A stretch of 64,000 nucleotides of DNA from Gordonia liuliyuniae (GTDB lineage: Bacteria; Actinomycetota; Actinomycetes; Mycobacteriales; Mycobacteriaceae). The notes beneath the pieces were generated by a model, which was not told the DNA's origin, did no database searches, and saw only the letters and a program-made list of their open reading frames with translations. The position numbers were made by a program, and so were the translations under genes. Positions 17,666-27,039 of this stretch are shown piece after piece (the stretch's first letter is position 1; each line of letters begins with the position of its first letter). The stretch spans positions 1-64,000 of the forward strand of contig NZ_JAKKOT010000005.1 in the NCBI RefSeq assembly GCF_021739025.1, given 5' to 3'.

Positions 17666-19438
17666 GTGCCAGAACTCCCGCTGCTGCGTCGAGGCCTCGA
17701 TTATCTCGGTGTCTCCCGCCCCGTCGTCGAGCGCGATCCCGACGCTACCGGGGAATACGGCACTCGACTCGCGCGCATGCACTCCGACGAAGCCGAAGTC
17801 GGACCGCTCAACGCGCTCGAGAAGTCGAGACTGCGACGCATCCAACTGTTCGGCACCACCGGTTCGATGCTCATCCTGATCGGATCGCTCGGCACCGGCA
17901 TGCTGCCGGTCCTGCAGAATCCGATCGTCGGCACCCGCATCCTGTCGTTGCCGTCGCGCATGTATTCGACGGCGCTGACGGTGTCCATCGGCGGCATGAT
18001 GACGCTGGTCCTCGCATGGCTGCTCCTGTCGAGGTTCACCATCGGGCGCATGTCGGTCGAGGTGGCCGAACGTCGCAGTCCGGCCCGCCGGATGTCCCGG
18101 AGCCAGATCTATCAGACGATGGTGATGTGGGCGGCTCCGCTGGTCATCGCGCCTCCCCTGCTCAGCAAGGACGTGTACTCGTATCTCGCACAGAGCGCGA
18201 TCGCGTACCGCGGAATGGATCCGTACACCTACAGTCCGATGCGCGGACTCGGCGTCGACCACGTGCTCACCCTGTCGGTGCCGAACCTCTGGAAGGACAC
18301 GCCCGCCCCGTACGGACCGCTGTTCCTGTGGATCGGTGAACACATCACCGCGATCACCGGGGAGAACATCACCGTCGCCGTCCTGCTGCACCGCGTGGTC
18401 GCCCTGTTCGGCGTGGCGATGATCGTGTGGTCGCTCCCCCGCCTGGCCCGCCGCTGCGGGGTGTCGAGCGTCACTGCGCTCTGGCTCGGCGCGCTCAATC
18501 CCCTGCTGGTCCTTCATTTGATCGGCGGCATCCACAACGAAGCGTTGATGCTCGGCTTGATGCTGGTCGGAATGGAGTGGTGCTTCCGCGCCATCGACGG
18601 TTCCGAACGTCTGCGCCGACTCGATCGTCTGCTCCCCTCCAGAACCGGCTGGATCCTGGCTGCGGGCGTCGCGTTGATCGCCGCGTCTGCGATGGTCAAG
18701 GTCTCGTCGATGCTCGCCCTCGGCTTCATCGGCATCGCTCTCGCACGACGTTGGGGTGCGACACTCCCGGCTCTGCGGAACGCGCCGCCCGCGCAGTGGT
18801 GGGACCGCTCGCGGACATCGTTCTTCGCTCTCACGAAGGCGGCGTCGGCCCTGTTGTCAGTGACGGTCGCGGTGATCGTCGCGATCTGTCTGGGCACCGG
18901 CCTCGGGTTCGGCTGGACGGGCACGCTCAGCACCGGCGGCATCGTCCGCTCCTGGATGTCGATGCCGACTCTGCTGTCGGTCGTGGCCGGTCGCGTCGGA
19001 CTGTGGCTCGGAATGGGCGAGCAGACACAGGCCATCCTCGATATCGCTCGGCCCATCGGTCAGCTGATCGCGGCGATCCTCGTCGTCCGTTGGCTCCTCG
19101 CGTGCTTGGCGGGCCGCGTGCACCCACTCGGCGGTCTCGGCATCGCGATGGCCACGTTCGTCGTCTTCTTCCCATTCGTACAGGCCTGGTACCTGCTGTG
19201 GGCGATCATCCCGCTCGCCGCGTGGGCCACGACCCGCTGGTTCCGGGTCGGTACCGTCGTCATCTCCGCGATCATGTCCGTCGTCGTGATGCCCACGAGT
19301 TCGGACACCCCGCCGCTCGTCGTCGCACAGGGGCTATTGACCGGGCTGCTCATGGTCGCGATCACGGCAATGGCGTTCTTCATCGACAGTCCGGTACGGC
19401 TGTGGCTGTGGCGTCGTCGCCGAGCCAAACGAGGATGA
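17666..19438 (+). CDS. mptB: MptB-type alpha-1,6-mannosyltransferase
   Basis: 590-aa polytopic membrane glycosyltransferase of the GT-C class, using polyprenyl-phosphate mannose. It matches MptB (Rv1459c), which starts the alpha-1,6-mannan backbone of lipomannan/lipoarabinomannan. A cytoplasmic N-terminus is followed by many hydrophobic segments. The first periplasmic loop has the acidic motif LLSKDVYSYLAQ near residue 166, typical of GT-C enzymes. Two conserved loops (YGPLFLWIGEH; NEALMLGLMLVG) follow. The start GTG 17666 is 6 nt after a TACAGT hexamer. It is divergent from sufR and followed by an ABC-2 exporter, the same order as in mycobacteria. Confidence 0.88.
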   Translation: MPELPLLRRGLDYLGVSRPVVERDPDATGEYGTRLARMHSDEAEVGPLNALEKSRLRRIQLFGTTGSMLILIGSLGTGMLPVLQNPIVGTRILSLPSRMYSTALTVSIGGMMTLVLAWLLLSRFTIGRMSVEVAERRSPARRMSRSQIYQTMVMWAAPLVIAPPLLSKDVYSYLAQSAIAYRGMDPYTYSPMRGLGVDHVLTLSVPNLWKDTPAPYGPLFLWIGEHITAITGENITVAVLLHRVVALFGVAMIVWSLPRLARRCGVSSVTALWLGALNPLLVLHLIGGIHNEALMLGLMLVGMEWCFRAIDGSERLRRLDRLLPSRTGWILAAGVALIAASAMVKVSSMLALGFIGIALARRWGATLPALRNAPPAQWWDRSRTSFFALTKAASALLSVTVAVIVAICLGTGLGFGWTGTLSTGGIVRSWMSMPTLLSVVAGRVGLWLGMGEQTQAILDIARPIGQLIAAILVVRWLLACLAGRVHPLGGLGIAMATFVVFFPFVQAWYLLWAIIPLAAWATTRWFRVGTVVISAIMSVVVMPTSSDTPPLVVAQGLLTGLLMVAITAMAFFIDSPVRLWLWRRRRAKRG

Positions 19439-19532
19439 CGCGTCCCCGCCGTGGCGGGTCGGAACGCACGTGTGCCCCCGCGCACATCGTTGCGACCCGA
19501 TGCCGGTGCGCGGCCGTTACTCGCTTACGCTG

Positions 19533-20504
19533 ATGAGCGTGCGCGACGCCCCTGCCTCTTCGAGCGATTCGGTCGATCGTGCCGCGGGCGAGACCACGCT
19601 GAGCATTCGAGGTCTGGTCAAGCGGTACGACGACGTCGTCGCCGTCGATGGACTCGATCTCGACATGCGTCGCGGCGAAGTGTTGGCACTTCTCGGCCCC
19701 AACGGTGCAGGCAAGACGACGACCGTCGAGATCTGCGAGGGCTTCGATCGACCCGATGCAGGCGAGATCCGCGTCCTCGGGCTCGACCCGATCGCCGAGA
19801 ACGACGCAATGCGCAGCCGCATCGGCGTGATGTTGCAGGGCGGCGGAGCATATCCGGGAGCGAAGGCCGCGGAGATGCTGCGGCTGTGCGCGTCGTACTG
19901 CGCCGATCCCCTCGATCCGGTGTGGCTGATGGATGTCCTCGGGATCGCTGACATCGCGGGCACGCCGTTCCGTCGCCTCTCGGGCGGCCAGCAGCAGCGA
20001 CTGTCGCTGGCCTGCGCCCTCGTCGGACGACCCGAACTCGTGTTCTTGGACGAGCCGACGGCAGGCCTCGACGCGCACGCGCGCATCATGGTGTGGGAGT
20101 TGATCACCCGCCTCAAATCCGACGGGGTCTCGGTCCTGTTGACGACACACCATCTCGAGGAGGCCGAGGAGCTCGCCGACCACATCGTGATCATCGATCG
20201 GGGACGCGCCGTCGCGTCGGGCACCCCGGCCGACCTCGTGCGGCGCGATGCCGAAGGCCAGCTCCGCCTCACCGCCGAAGGCGTCGACGACGACGCCCTG
20301 GCGTCCGCGCTTCCGGCCGGCTACACGTGCGGTCGGAGCCAGACGGGCGATCACCTCGTGCACGGCGACATCACGCCGCAGATCGTGTCCGCGGTCGCCG
20401 CGTGGTGCGCCCAGAACGATGTCCTCGTCACGTCGCTGACCGTCGACACGAATTCACTCCAGGACGTCTTCCTGGAACTGACCGGACGCGAGGTGCGCGC
20501 ATGA
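19533..20504 (+). CDS. ABC transporter ATPase (ABC-2 exporter)
   Basis: About 323-aa nucleotide-binding subunit of a two-component ABC-2 exporter, counterpart of Rv1458c. Walker A is LLGPNGAGKTT near residue 52, the signature LSGGQQQRLSLA, Walker B LVFLDEPTAGLD, and a C-terminal DrrA-like tail follows. Two close starts exist. ATG 19533 is used here. GTG 19539 would fit leaderless transcription, because TACGCT (19526-19531) ends 7 nt before it. Overlaps the permease start by 4 nt (ATGA). The exported substrate is unknown. Confidence 0.88.
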   Translation: MSVRDAPASSSDSVDRAAGETTLSIRGLVKRYDDVVAVDGLDLDMRRGEVLALLGPNGAGKTTTVEICEGFDRPDAGEIRVLGLDPIAENDAMRSRIGVMLQGGGAYPGAKAAEMLRLCASYCADPLDPVWLMDVLGIADIAGTPFRRLSGGQQQRLSLACALVGRPELVFLDEPTAGLDAHARIMVWELITRLKSDGVSVLLTTHHLEEAEELADHIVIIDRGRAVASGTPADLVRRDAEGQLRLTAEGVDDDALASALPAGYTCGRSQTGDHLVHGDITPQIVSAVAAWCAQNDVLVTSLTVDTNSLQDVFLELTGREVRA

Positions 20505-21307
20505 GCGAGACGTCCAGCGGCGCCCCGAACCGCTTCCCGGCGGGCACGTTTGCCCCGGCGCCCGCGCCCGCACCGCTGTTCGCCATGGTCGCGGCGCAGA
20601 CGCGCATGGAGCTGACCCTCCTGCTGCGTAACGGCGAACAACTGCTGCTCACCATGTTCATCCCGATCACCCTGATGATCGGCTTGAGCCTCCTGCCGAT
20701 CGACACCGGGTCCGGCGACACCACTGCCGCCCGCGCGACGACCTTCGTCCCGGCGATCCTCGCCGTCGCGATCATGTCGACCGCATTCACCGGGCAGGCC
20801 ATCGCCGTCGGCTTCGACCGACGGTACGGCGCGCTGAAACGACTCGGTGCCACGCCGATCCCGCGGTGGGGCATCATCGCAGGCAAGTCGTGCGCTGTGG
20901 TCATCGTCGTCGTCTTGCAGTCGCTCATCATCGGCGCGATCGGTCTCGCCCTCGGGTGGCGGCCCGCGATCGCCGGGCTTCTTCTCGGCGCCGCGATCAT
21001 CGCGCTCGGCACCGTCGCGTTCGCCGTTCTCGGGCTGCTTCTCGGCGGGACGATGAAGGCCGAGATCGTGCTGGCCCTCGGCAATCTGATCTGGTTCGTG
21101 CTGCTCGGGTTGAGCAGTCTCGTCGTCTTCGACGAGCACGTGCCCTCCGCCGTCCATTGGGCGGCTCGTTGTTCCCCGTCCGGCGCTCTCACCGAGGCGC
21201 TCATCCAGGCGCTCGACTCGTCTGTCGATCTGTTCGGCATCGGCGTGTTGGCTGCCTGGACGGTCGTCGGCGGCGCCCTCGCAGTGAGGTGGTTTCGATT
21301 CCAGTGA
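20501..21307 (+). CDS. ABC-2 type permease
   Basis: 268-aa membrane subunit with about six hydrophobic helices after a Pro/Ala-rich cytoplasmic N-terminus. It partners the ATPase it overlaps by 4 nt and corresponds to Rv1457c. Its stop overlaps the GTG of ctaA, so mannosyltransferase, exporter and heme A synthase lie in one coupled run. Whether the exporter serves heme, cell-wall lipids or a drug is unknown. Confidence 0.88.
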   Translation: MSETSSGAPNRFPAGTFAPAPAPAPLFAMVAAQTRMELTLLLRNGEQLLLTMFIPITLMIGLSLLPIDTGSGDTTAARATTFVPAILAVAIMSTAFTGQAIAVGFDRRYGALKRLGATPIPRWGIIAGKSCAVVIVVVLQSLIIGAIGLALGWRPAIAGLLLGAAIIALGTVAFAVLGLLLGGTMKAEIVLALGNLIWFVLLGLSSLVVFDEHVPSAVHWAARCSPSGALTEALIQALDSSVDLFGIGVLAAWTVVGGALAVRWFRFQ

Positions 21308-22314
21308 CGTCTTCGTCCGCAACCGAGCAGTCGAGCAAGCAGTCGTTGATCGGGTCGTGGGCCGGCTTCCGGACGCCGACCCGACGGTTCCTGTACGGCT
21401 GGGCCATCGCCGACCTCGCCGCGAACGTCCTGCTCGTCGTCACCGGCGGCGCCGTCCGCGTCACCGACTCCGGGCTGGGCTGCCCAACATGGCCGCAGTG
21501 CACGTCGGGCTCGCTGACCCCGCACGCAGCCATGGGCATCCACGGTGTCATCGAGTTCGGCAATCGCATGCTCACGTGGGTGCTGGTGGTCGTGGCCGTC
21601 GCGACCTTCGTCGCGGCCATGCGGCACCGCCCGGTCGACCGGCTGGCGCGCCGACTGGCGCTGGGCATCGGCCTCGGCGTCCCGCTGCAGGCGGTCGTCG
21701 GCGGCATCACCGTGTTGACGAATCTCAACCCGTGGATCGTGTCGTTCCACTTCCTGGCGACGATGTTGATCATCTCACTCGCCACCTGGCTGGTCTTCCA
21801 CACCTCGCCAGCCCGCACCTCGCCAGCCCGCACCTCGCCAACCCTCGCGGTCGGCGCCGTCGGCGAACTCTCGGGCGCGGTACCGGTCATCACGCGGATC
21901 ACGGTGGTGGCGTCGTGGGCCGTCTATGCGGTCACGTGGGCGACGGTCTACCTCGGTACGGTCGTCACCGGCTCGGGTCCACACGCGGGTGACATCGACT
22001 CCAAACGCAACGGCCTCGAACCCACCCAGGCGACGCAGTTGCACGTCGACGCCGTCTGGACCCTGGTCGGTATCACGGCAGGACTCATCGTCGTCACGCT
22101 CGTCGCGAAGACGATCGCCCGGCGCGCGGCCGTCGTGTTCGGCGCGATCATTCTGTTCCAAGGACTGATCGGCTACATCCAGTACGCGACCGAACTCCCC
22201 GAGTGGATGGTTGTCCTACACATGTTCGGCAGCGCCGTCCTCATGTCGGGCGCGACGTACCTGGTGGTCAGCGCGGTCCGCGCGAATCGTGCGGTGGCCG
22301 AAGCCGCCGCCTGA
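21304..22314 (+). CDS. ctaA: Heme A synthase CtaA/COX15
   Basis: 336-aa multi-span membrane protein that oxidises heme O to heme A for cytochrome c oxidase. It has the TGGAVRVTDSGLGCPTWPQC segment with its cysteine pair near residue 45 and two half-domains each bearing histidines (GIHGVIEFGNR; SFHFLATM; LHVDAVW; LHMFGSAV). GTG 21304 overlaps the permease stop. An in-frame 15-bp repeat adds TSPARTSPARTSP between two membrane segments (residues about 166-180). ctaB, the preceding enzyme in the pathway, is only 1.4 kb away. Confidence 0.93.
   Translation: MTSSSATEQSSKQSLIGSWAGFRTPTRRFLYGWAIADLAANVLLVVTGGAVRVTDSGLGCPTWPQCTSGSLTPHAAMGIHGVIEFGNRMLTWVLVVVAVATFVAAMRHRPVDRLARRLALGIGLGVPLQAVVGGITVLTNLNPWIVSFHFLATMLIISLATWLVFHTSPARTSPARTSPTLAVGAVGELSGAVPVITRITVVASWAVYAVTWATVYLGTVVTGSGPHAGDIDSKRNGLEPTQATQLHVDAVWTLVGITAGLIVVTLVAKTIARRAAVVFGAIILFQGLIGYIQYATELPEWMVVLHMFGSAVLMSGATYLVVSAVRANRAVAEAAA
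21801..21845. repeat. 3 x 15-bp tandem repeat inside ctaA
   Basis: CACCTCGCCAGCCCG occurs at 21801-21815 and 21816-21830, then a variant at 21831-21845. It keeps frame and encodes TSPAR-TSPAR-TSPTL in an interhelical loop. Confidence 0.95.
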
Positions 22315-22352
22315 TCGCGCGGACCCAGCCGCCGGCACCAGAAGGGACTCGG

Positions 22353-22715
22353 TCAGTCGAGGATCTTGCGGTTGCGCGGCTTCGGGAAGCGCTTCTGGTG
22401 GGCGACCCAACCGGCCATCTTCCGCCAGTGGGCGGGGCGGACGTCGGCAGCCGACGTGAGTTCGCGGTCCCACTCAGCGGTCTCGAGCCCGTCGACGGCG
22501 TCGACGACCGCCGCCGCGGTGTCCATGTCGTCGACGACCCGGTCGCCGAGTGCGCCGCCGTCGTCGCCGACGAGGGTCACCCGGACTCCGGCCTGGCCGG
22601 TCGGCTGAAGCACGGCTTTCGCGGAGCCCCCGTTGGCGGCCACGAAGCCGCGGATCGACGAGACCACGTCGGACGGTGCGGTCGCGGGCGTCTTCACAGC
22701 GGATTCTTCACTCAT
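22353..22715 (-). CDS. Conserved small protein of unknown function (Rv1455 position)
   Basis: 120-aa soluble protein without recognised motifs. It has an N-terminal alpha/beta part (GSAKAVLQPTGQAGVRVTLV) and a basic Trp-rich C-terminus (HWRKMAGWVAHQKRFPKPRN). Its place between ctaA and qor is that of M. tuberculosis Rv1455. ATG 22715 is preferred to ATG 22727 because a TATGAT hexamer ends exactly 7 nt before it and overlaps the upstream candidate. Function unknown. Confidence 0.75.
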   Translation of the reverse strand: MSEESAVKTPATAPSDVVSSIRGFVAANGGSAKAVLQPTGQAGVRVTLVGDDGGALGDRVVDDMDTAAAVVDAVDGLETAEWDRELTSAADVRPAHWRKMAGWVAHQKRFPKPRNRKILD

Positions 22716-22722
22716 GCGGGTG

Positions 22723-22728
22723 ATCATA
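22723..22728 (-). promoter_or_regulatory. -10 hexamer for leaderless mRNA of the 22353-22715 gene
   Basis: TATGAT on the minus strand, 7 nt before ATG 22715. The divergent qor gene starts only 34 bp away and has GAGAAT 6 nt before its ATG, so the two promoters lie back to back. Confidence 0.5.
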
Positions 22729-22749
22729 CCGGCGTGCGAGAATGGGCCG

Positions 22750-23715
22750 ATGCGCGCGATCCATGTGACAGCTCACGGCGGTCCCGATGTCCTCACCGCA
22801 GTCGAAGTCCCCGATCCCGAACCCGCTCCCGGCGAACTCCTCGTTCGCGTGCGTGCCGCGGGCGTCAACTTCATCGACACGTACCTTCGGGCGGGCCTGT
22901 ACCCGTCCCGTCCCCCGTATGTTCCCGGGATCGAAGGGTGCGGCGAAGTGATCGGAACGGGTTCGCCGGACACGGGATTCACGGTCGGCGACCGCGTCGC
23001 GTGGACCGACGCCGCCGGGTCGTACGCGGAGAAGACCGTGGTCGCGGCCGACCGGGCGTTGCCGGTGCCCGACGGCGTCGGAGACGAGGTGGCCGGGGCG
23101 GCGCTGCTGCGAGGTCTCACGGCCCACTACCTTCTCGACGGCAGCGCGCATCCCGCGACCGGCGACACGATCTTGGTGCACGCCGGGGCAGGCGGTGTCG
23201 GCCTGCTCGTCACCGAATGGGCGACGTCTCGGGGCGTCACCGTGATCTCGACGGTGTCATCGGACGTCAAGGAGGAACTCTCGCGCACGGCGGGCGCGGC
23301 GCATGTCCTCCGCTACGACGACGACATCGCGGCCCGCGTCCGCGAGGTCACCAGCGGACACGGAGTCCAGGTGACATACGACGGGGTCGGCGCGTCGACG
23401 TTCGACGCTTCGATCGCGTCCACCGCGGTCCGCGGGACCGTCGTCCTGTTCGGCGCGGCGAGCGGCCCGGTCCCGCCGTTCGACCTTCAGCGTCTCAACG
23501 CGGCGGGATCGCTGTCGGTCACGCGCCCGACACTCGCCCACTTCGTCGCCGACCGTGCGGAACTCGCGTGGCGTGCCAACGAGTTCTTCAGCTCGATCAC
23601 GACGGGCCGTCTGCACGTCTCGGTCGGTCAGACGTTCGGGTTGGCCGACGCCGCTGATGCGCACCGCGCGTTGGAGTCCCGCGCCACCACCGGTGCGACC
23701 GCGCTGATCCCGTGA
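22750..23715 (+). CDS. qor: Quinone oxidoreductase (zeta-crystallin type)
   Basis: 321-aa medium-chain NADPH:quinone reductase without zinc ligands. Domain features are AAGVNFIDTYLRAGLYP near residue 35, the nucleotide-binding AGAGGVGLLVTEWA near residue 147, and a typical C-terminus. Matches Rv1454c in place. It catalyses one-electron or hydride reduction of quinones in the family; its true substrate here is unknown. ATG 22750 is supported by a -10-like hexamer 6 nt upstream. Confidence 0.9.
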   Translation: MRAIHVTAHGGPDVLTAVEVPDPEPAPGELLVRVRAAGVNFIDTYLRAGLYPSRPPYVPGIEGCGEVIGTGSPDTGFTVGDRVAWTDAAGSYAEKTVVAADRALPVPDGVGDEVAGAALLRGLTAHYLLDGSAHPATGDTILVHAGAGGVGLLVTEWATSRGVTVISTVSSDVKEELSRTAGAAHVLRYDDDIAARVREVTSGHGVQVTYDGVGASTFDASIASTAVRGTVVLFGAASGPVPPFDLQRLNAAGSLSVTRPTLAHFVADRAELAWRANEFFSSITTGRLHVSVGQTFGLADAADAHRALESRATTGATALIP

Positions 23716-23725
23716 GCCGGGCGGG

Positions 23726-24700
23726 TCAGGAGAAGTAGCTGGAGATCGTCGGCAGATTGATGACGGCGTCGACGGCCAGACCACAGAACAGAAGGGCCAG
23801 GTACTCGTTGGAGACGAGGAAGATTTTGAGCGGTTTGAGCTCCACGCCTGCGCGAGTCTGCACATACAGTTTCCCGACCCACCAGATGAACCAGACACCG
23901 GATGCGACGGCGACGGCGAGGTAGATCCAACTGGTCGGCGGGATCAGGAAGAACGACGTGATCACGGTGAGGACCGTGTACACGAGCATCTGGAAGGTGA
24001 CCTTCTCGTCCGACGCGATCACCGGGAGCATCGGGACGCCTGCGGCCCGGTAGTCCTCGCGGTAGCGCATCGCCAGCGCCCACGTGTGGGGCGGGGTCCA
24101 GAAGAAGACGACGAGGAACAGGACGAACGGCTGCCAGCTCAAATCGTGTGTCACGGCGGCCCAGCCGACCAGCGCGGGCATGCACCCCGCGGCCCCACCC
24201 CAGATCACGTTCTGCCAGGTGCGACGTTTGAGGATCAGCGTGTACACGAACACGTAGAACGCGATGGTGATCATCACGAGGATCGACGGCAGGAAGGACC
24301 GATTGCCGTCGTCGTCGACCGTGCCGAAGTACAGGACCGCGAACGACGCTGCCGCCATCACGATCCCGAAGATCAGGACATGCCGGATCGGCACGGCCTT
24401 CCGGGCCAGCGGACGCTTCTGCGTGCGCTTCATCTTCTGATCGATGTCCGCGTCGGCCACCATGTTGAGGCTGTTGGCGCTCGCCGCGCCCAACCAGCCG
24501 CCGACCACTGTCACCAGGATCAACCAGATGTCGATGTGTCCGCGGTGAGCCTGCAGCATCACCGGGATCGTCGAGACGAGGAGGAGTTCGATGACGCGTG
24601 GCTTCGTGAGCGCGATGTAAGCGAGAACCGTCGTGCGGACTCGAGTCCAGGCGGTGGACTCAGTCACGTCGGCACCGGCGCTCTCCCGAGTCCTCAACAC
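23726..24700 (-). CDS. ctaB: Protoheme IX farnesyltransferase (heme O synthase)
   Basis: 324-aa UbiA-family membrane prenyltransferase that farnesylates heme b to heme O. The two Asp-rich motifs are DADIDQKMKRTQKRP near residue 85 and DYRAAGVPMLPV near residue 219, with about nine hydrophobic helices. GTG 24700 is used; TTG 24697 is equally possible since GAGGAG lies 3 nt before GTG and 6 nt before TTG. Divergent from tkt and convergent with qor (10-nt gap). Works with CtaA. Confidence 0.93.
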   Translation of the reverse strand: MLRTRESAGADVTESTAWTRVRTTVLAYIALTKPRVIELLLVSTIPVMLQAHRGHIDIWLILVTVVGGWLGAASANSLNMVADADIDQKMKRTQKRPLARKAVPIRHVLIFGIVMAAASFAVLYFGTVDDDGNRSFLPSILVMITIAFYVFVYTLILKRRTWQNVIWGGAAGCMPALVGWAAVTHDLSWQPFVLFLVVFFWTPPHTWALAMRYREDYRAAGVPMLPVIASDEKVTFQMLVYTVLTVITSFFLIPPTSWIYLAVAVASGVWFIWWVGKLYVQTRAGVELKPLKIFLVSNEYLALLFCGLAVDAVINLPTISSYFS

Positions 24701-24934
24701 AAGCTCCTCACATCAGCACTAGCCGTGTATCGGACGCGTCCACGCCGACGGCTACTACAAGCGATGGTAGACCGCGGCATCATGCGCCGAGGAATCGGGC
24801 GTGGGCGGGTGCGACGATCGCCACACCCGCTCTTTACCGGCAGCCGCGCAGACAGGTCGACGGCCCCGCTAGGCTGGAAGTCACCATTTGTCCGCGGGGG
24901 CAAGAGCCATCGATGCACAGGAGACACCACGATC

Positions 24935-27010
24935 GTGCCCATCACCGACGAGATTCGCGCGCTGACCCGACCCGTCCACCCGTCCGACTGGACCGAGTTG
25001 GACACCAAGGCAGTCGACACCGCCCGCATTCTTGCCGCGGACGCCGTGCAGAACTGCGGCAGCGGCCACCCCGGCACCGCGATGAGCCTCGCTCCCCTCG
25101 CTTACAGCCTCTACCAGCGTGTCATGCGCCACGACCCCACCGATCCCGCGTGGGTCGGCCGTGACCGGTTCGTCCTGTCGTGCGGCCACTCGAGCCTCAC
25201 CCAGTACATCCAGCTGTATCTCGGCGGCTTCGGTCTCGAACTCGACGACCTCGTCGCGCTCCGCACCTGGGGCTCGCTGACCCCAGGCCACCCGGAGTTC
25301 CGGCACACCAAGGGCGTCGAGATCACCACCGGCCCGCTCGGGCAAGGCCTCGCATCGGCTGTCGGCATGGCGATGGCTGCCCGCCGTGAGCGCGGACTCT
25401 TCGACCCGGAGACGCCCACCGGGCAGAGCCCGTTCGACCACTACATCTACGTCGTCGCCTCCGACGGTGACATCGAGGAGGGTGTCACCTCCGAAGCGTC
25501 GTCGCTCGCCGGCACTCAGCAGCTCGGCAACCTGATCGTCTTCTACGACGCCAACGAGATCTCCATCGAGGACGACACCGCGATCGCGCTCAGTGAGGAC
25601 ACGGCCAAACGGTACGAGGCCTACGGCTGGCATGTGCAGACCGTCGAGGGCGGCGAGAACGTGTCCGGCATCGAAGAGGCCGTCGAAGCCGCCAAGAACG
25701 TGACCGACCGCCCGTCGATCATCGTGCTCCGCACGATCATCGCGTTCCCGGCGCCGAGCAAGATGAACACCGGAGCCGCGCACGGCAGTGCGCTCGGCGC
25801 CGACGAGGTCGCCGCGACCAAGGAGGCCGTCGGATTCGATCCGTCGAAGAACTTCGACGTCGCCGACGACGTCATCGCCCACACTCGCGGACTCGCCGAC
25901 TGTGCCGCCGCGATCCGCGCGGAGTGGCAGCAGGGCTTCGACGCCTGGGCGGCCGCCAACCCCGACAACAAGGCGCTGTTCGATCGCCTCCACGCAGGTG
26001 AACTGCCCGACGGCTGGATCGACGTGCTTCCGACGTGGGAGCCGGGCGACAAGGCCGTCGCCACCAGGTCCGCGTCGGGCAAGGTACTCGGCGCGCTGGC
26101 CCCGGTCATGCCCGAACTGTGGGGCGGCTCGGCAGACCTCGCCGGCTCGAACAACACGACGATGGCCGGTGAGCCGTCGTTCGGTCCGACATCGATCGCG
26201 ACGGCGACGTGGCAGGCGGAGCCGTACGGCCGCACGCTGCACTTCGGCGTCCGCGAGCACGCGATGGGCTCGATCCTCTCGGGCATCGTCCTGCACGGGC
26301 CCACCCGGGCGTATGGCGGCACTTTCCTGCAGTTCGCCGACTACATGCGCCCCGCCGTCCGGCTGGCCTCACTCATGGAGATCGACCCGATTTACGTGTG
26401 GACGCACGACTCGATCGGCCTCGGTGAGGACGGCCCGACCCACCAGCCGGTGGAGCACCTGGCCGCACTCCGTGCGATCCCGAACCTGGACGTCGTGCGG
26501 CCCGCCGACGCCAACGAGACCGCGTACGCGTGGCGGCACCTGTTGACCCGCCGCAATCACCCGGTCGGCCTGGCGCTGACCCGCCAGAACGTGCCGATCC
26601 TGAACGGGACGTCGTTCGAGGGCGTCTCGCGCGGCGGCTACGTGCTCGCCGACACAGACGGTGCGCCCGACGTCGTACTGATCGGCACCGGATCCGAGGT
26701 GTCGCTGGCCGTCGAGGCCCGCGACGCGCTGGCCGGCGACGGGATCAACGCTCGCGTCGTCTCCATGCCGTCCATCGAATGGTTCGACGAGCAGGACACC
26801 GACTACCGCGAGTCGGTGCTGCCGACCGGTGTACCACGTGTCTCCGTCGAAGCAGGCATCGCGATGCCGTGGCACGCCGTCGTCGCCGGCGGCGCGATCG
26901 TCTCGCTGGAGCACTACGGTGCGTCAGCCCCGTACGCGAAGCTGTACGAAGAGTTCGGCATCACCGCCGACGCCGTCGCCACCGCAGCTCGCGGCCTCCT
27001 CGGCCGCTGA
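24935..27010 (+). CDS. tkt: Transketolase
   Basis: 691-aa thiamine-diphosphate enzyme moving two-carbon units in the pentose phosphate pathway. N-terminal [28 protein letters not shown] and the cofactor motif DGDIEEG are present, and a C-terminal [14 protein letters not shown] 24935 is chosen because AGGAG (24919-24923) lies about 11 nt upstream and it gives [10 protein letters not shown]; in-frame ATGs further upstream would add a non-conserved extension. The 234-bp upstream gap holds a TAGGCT -10-like hexamer near 24869. First gene of the tkt-tal-zwf-opcA-pgl operon. Confidence 0.96.
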   Translation: MPITDEIRALTRPVHPSDWTELDTKAVDTARILAADAVQNCGSGHPGTAMSLAPLAYSLYQRVMRHDPTDPAWVGRDRFVLSCGHSSLTQYIQLYLGGFGLELDDLVALRTWGSLTPGHPEFRHTKGVEITTGPLGQGLASAVGMAMAARRERGLFDPETPTGQSPFDHYIYVVASDGDIEEGVTSEASSLAGTQQLGNLIVFYDANEISIEDDTAIALSEDTAKRYEAYGWHVQTVEGGENVSGIEEAVEAAKNVTDRPSIIVLRTIIAFPAPSKMNTGAAHGSALGADEVAATKEAVGFDPSKNFDVADDVIAHTRGLADCAAAIRAEWQQGFDAWAAANPDNKALFDRLHAGELPDGWIDVLPTWEPGDKAVATRSASGKVLGALAPVMPELWGGSADLAGSNNTTMAGEPSFGPTSIATATWQAEPYGRTLHFGVREHAMGSILSGIVLHGPTRAYGGTFLQFADYMRPAVRLASLMEIDPIYVWTHDSIGLGEDGPTHQPVEHLAALRAIPNLDVVRPADANETAYAWRHLLTRRNHPVGLALTRQNVPILNGTSFEGVSRGGYVLADTDGAPDVVLIGTGSEVSLAVEARDALAGDGINARVVSMPSIEWFDEQDTDYRESVLPTGVPRVSVEAGIAMPWHAVVAGGAIVSLEHYGASAPYAKLYEEFGITADAVATAARGLLGR

Positions 27011-27039
27011 GCGTCCCTCCGAAAGGTCTGGAGCAGAAC

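Noticed and set aside
16769..18535. Extension of the sufR frame back across mptB
   Set aside because: Upstream of ATG 17539 the frame leaves regulator homology, crosses the operator and runs antisense through mptB.
24086..24934. Upstream extension of the transketolase frame
   Set aside because: It would run antisense through ctaB; transketolase similarity begins at GTG 24935, which has a ribosome binding site.
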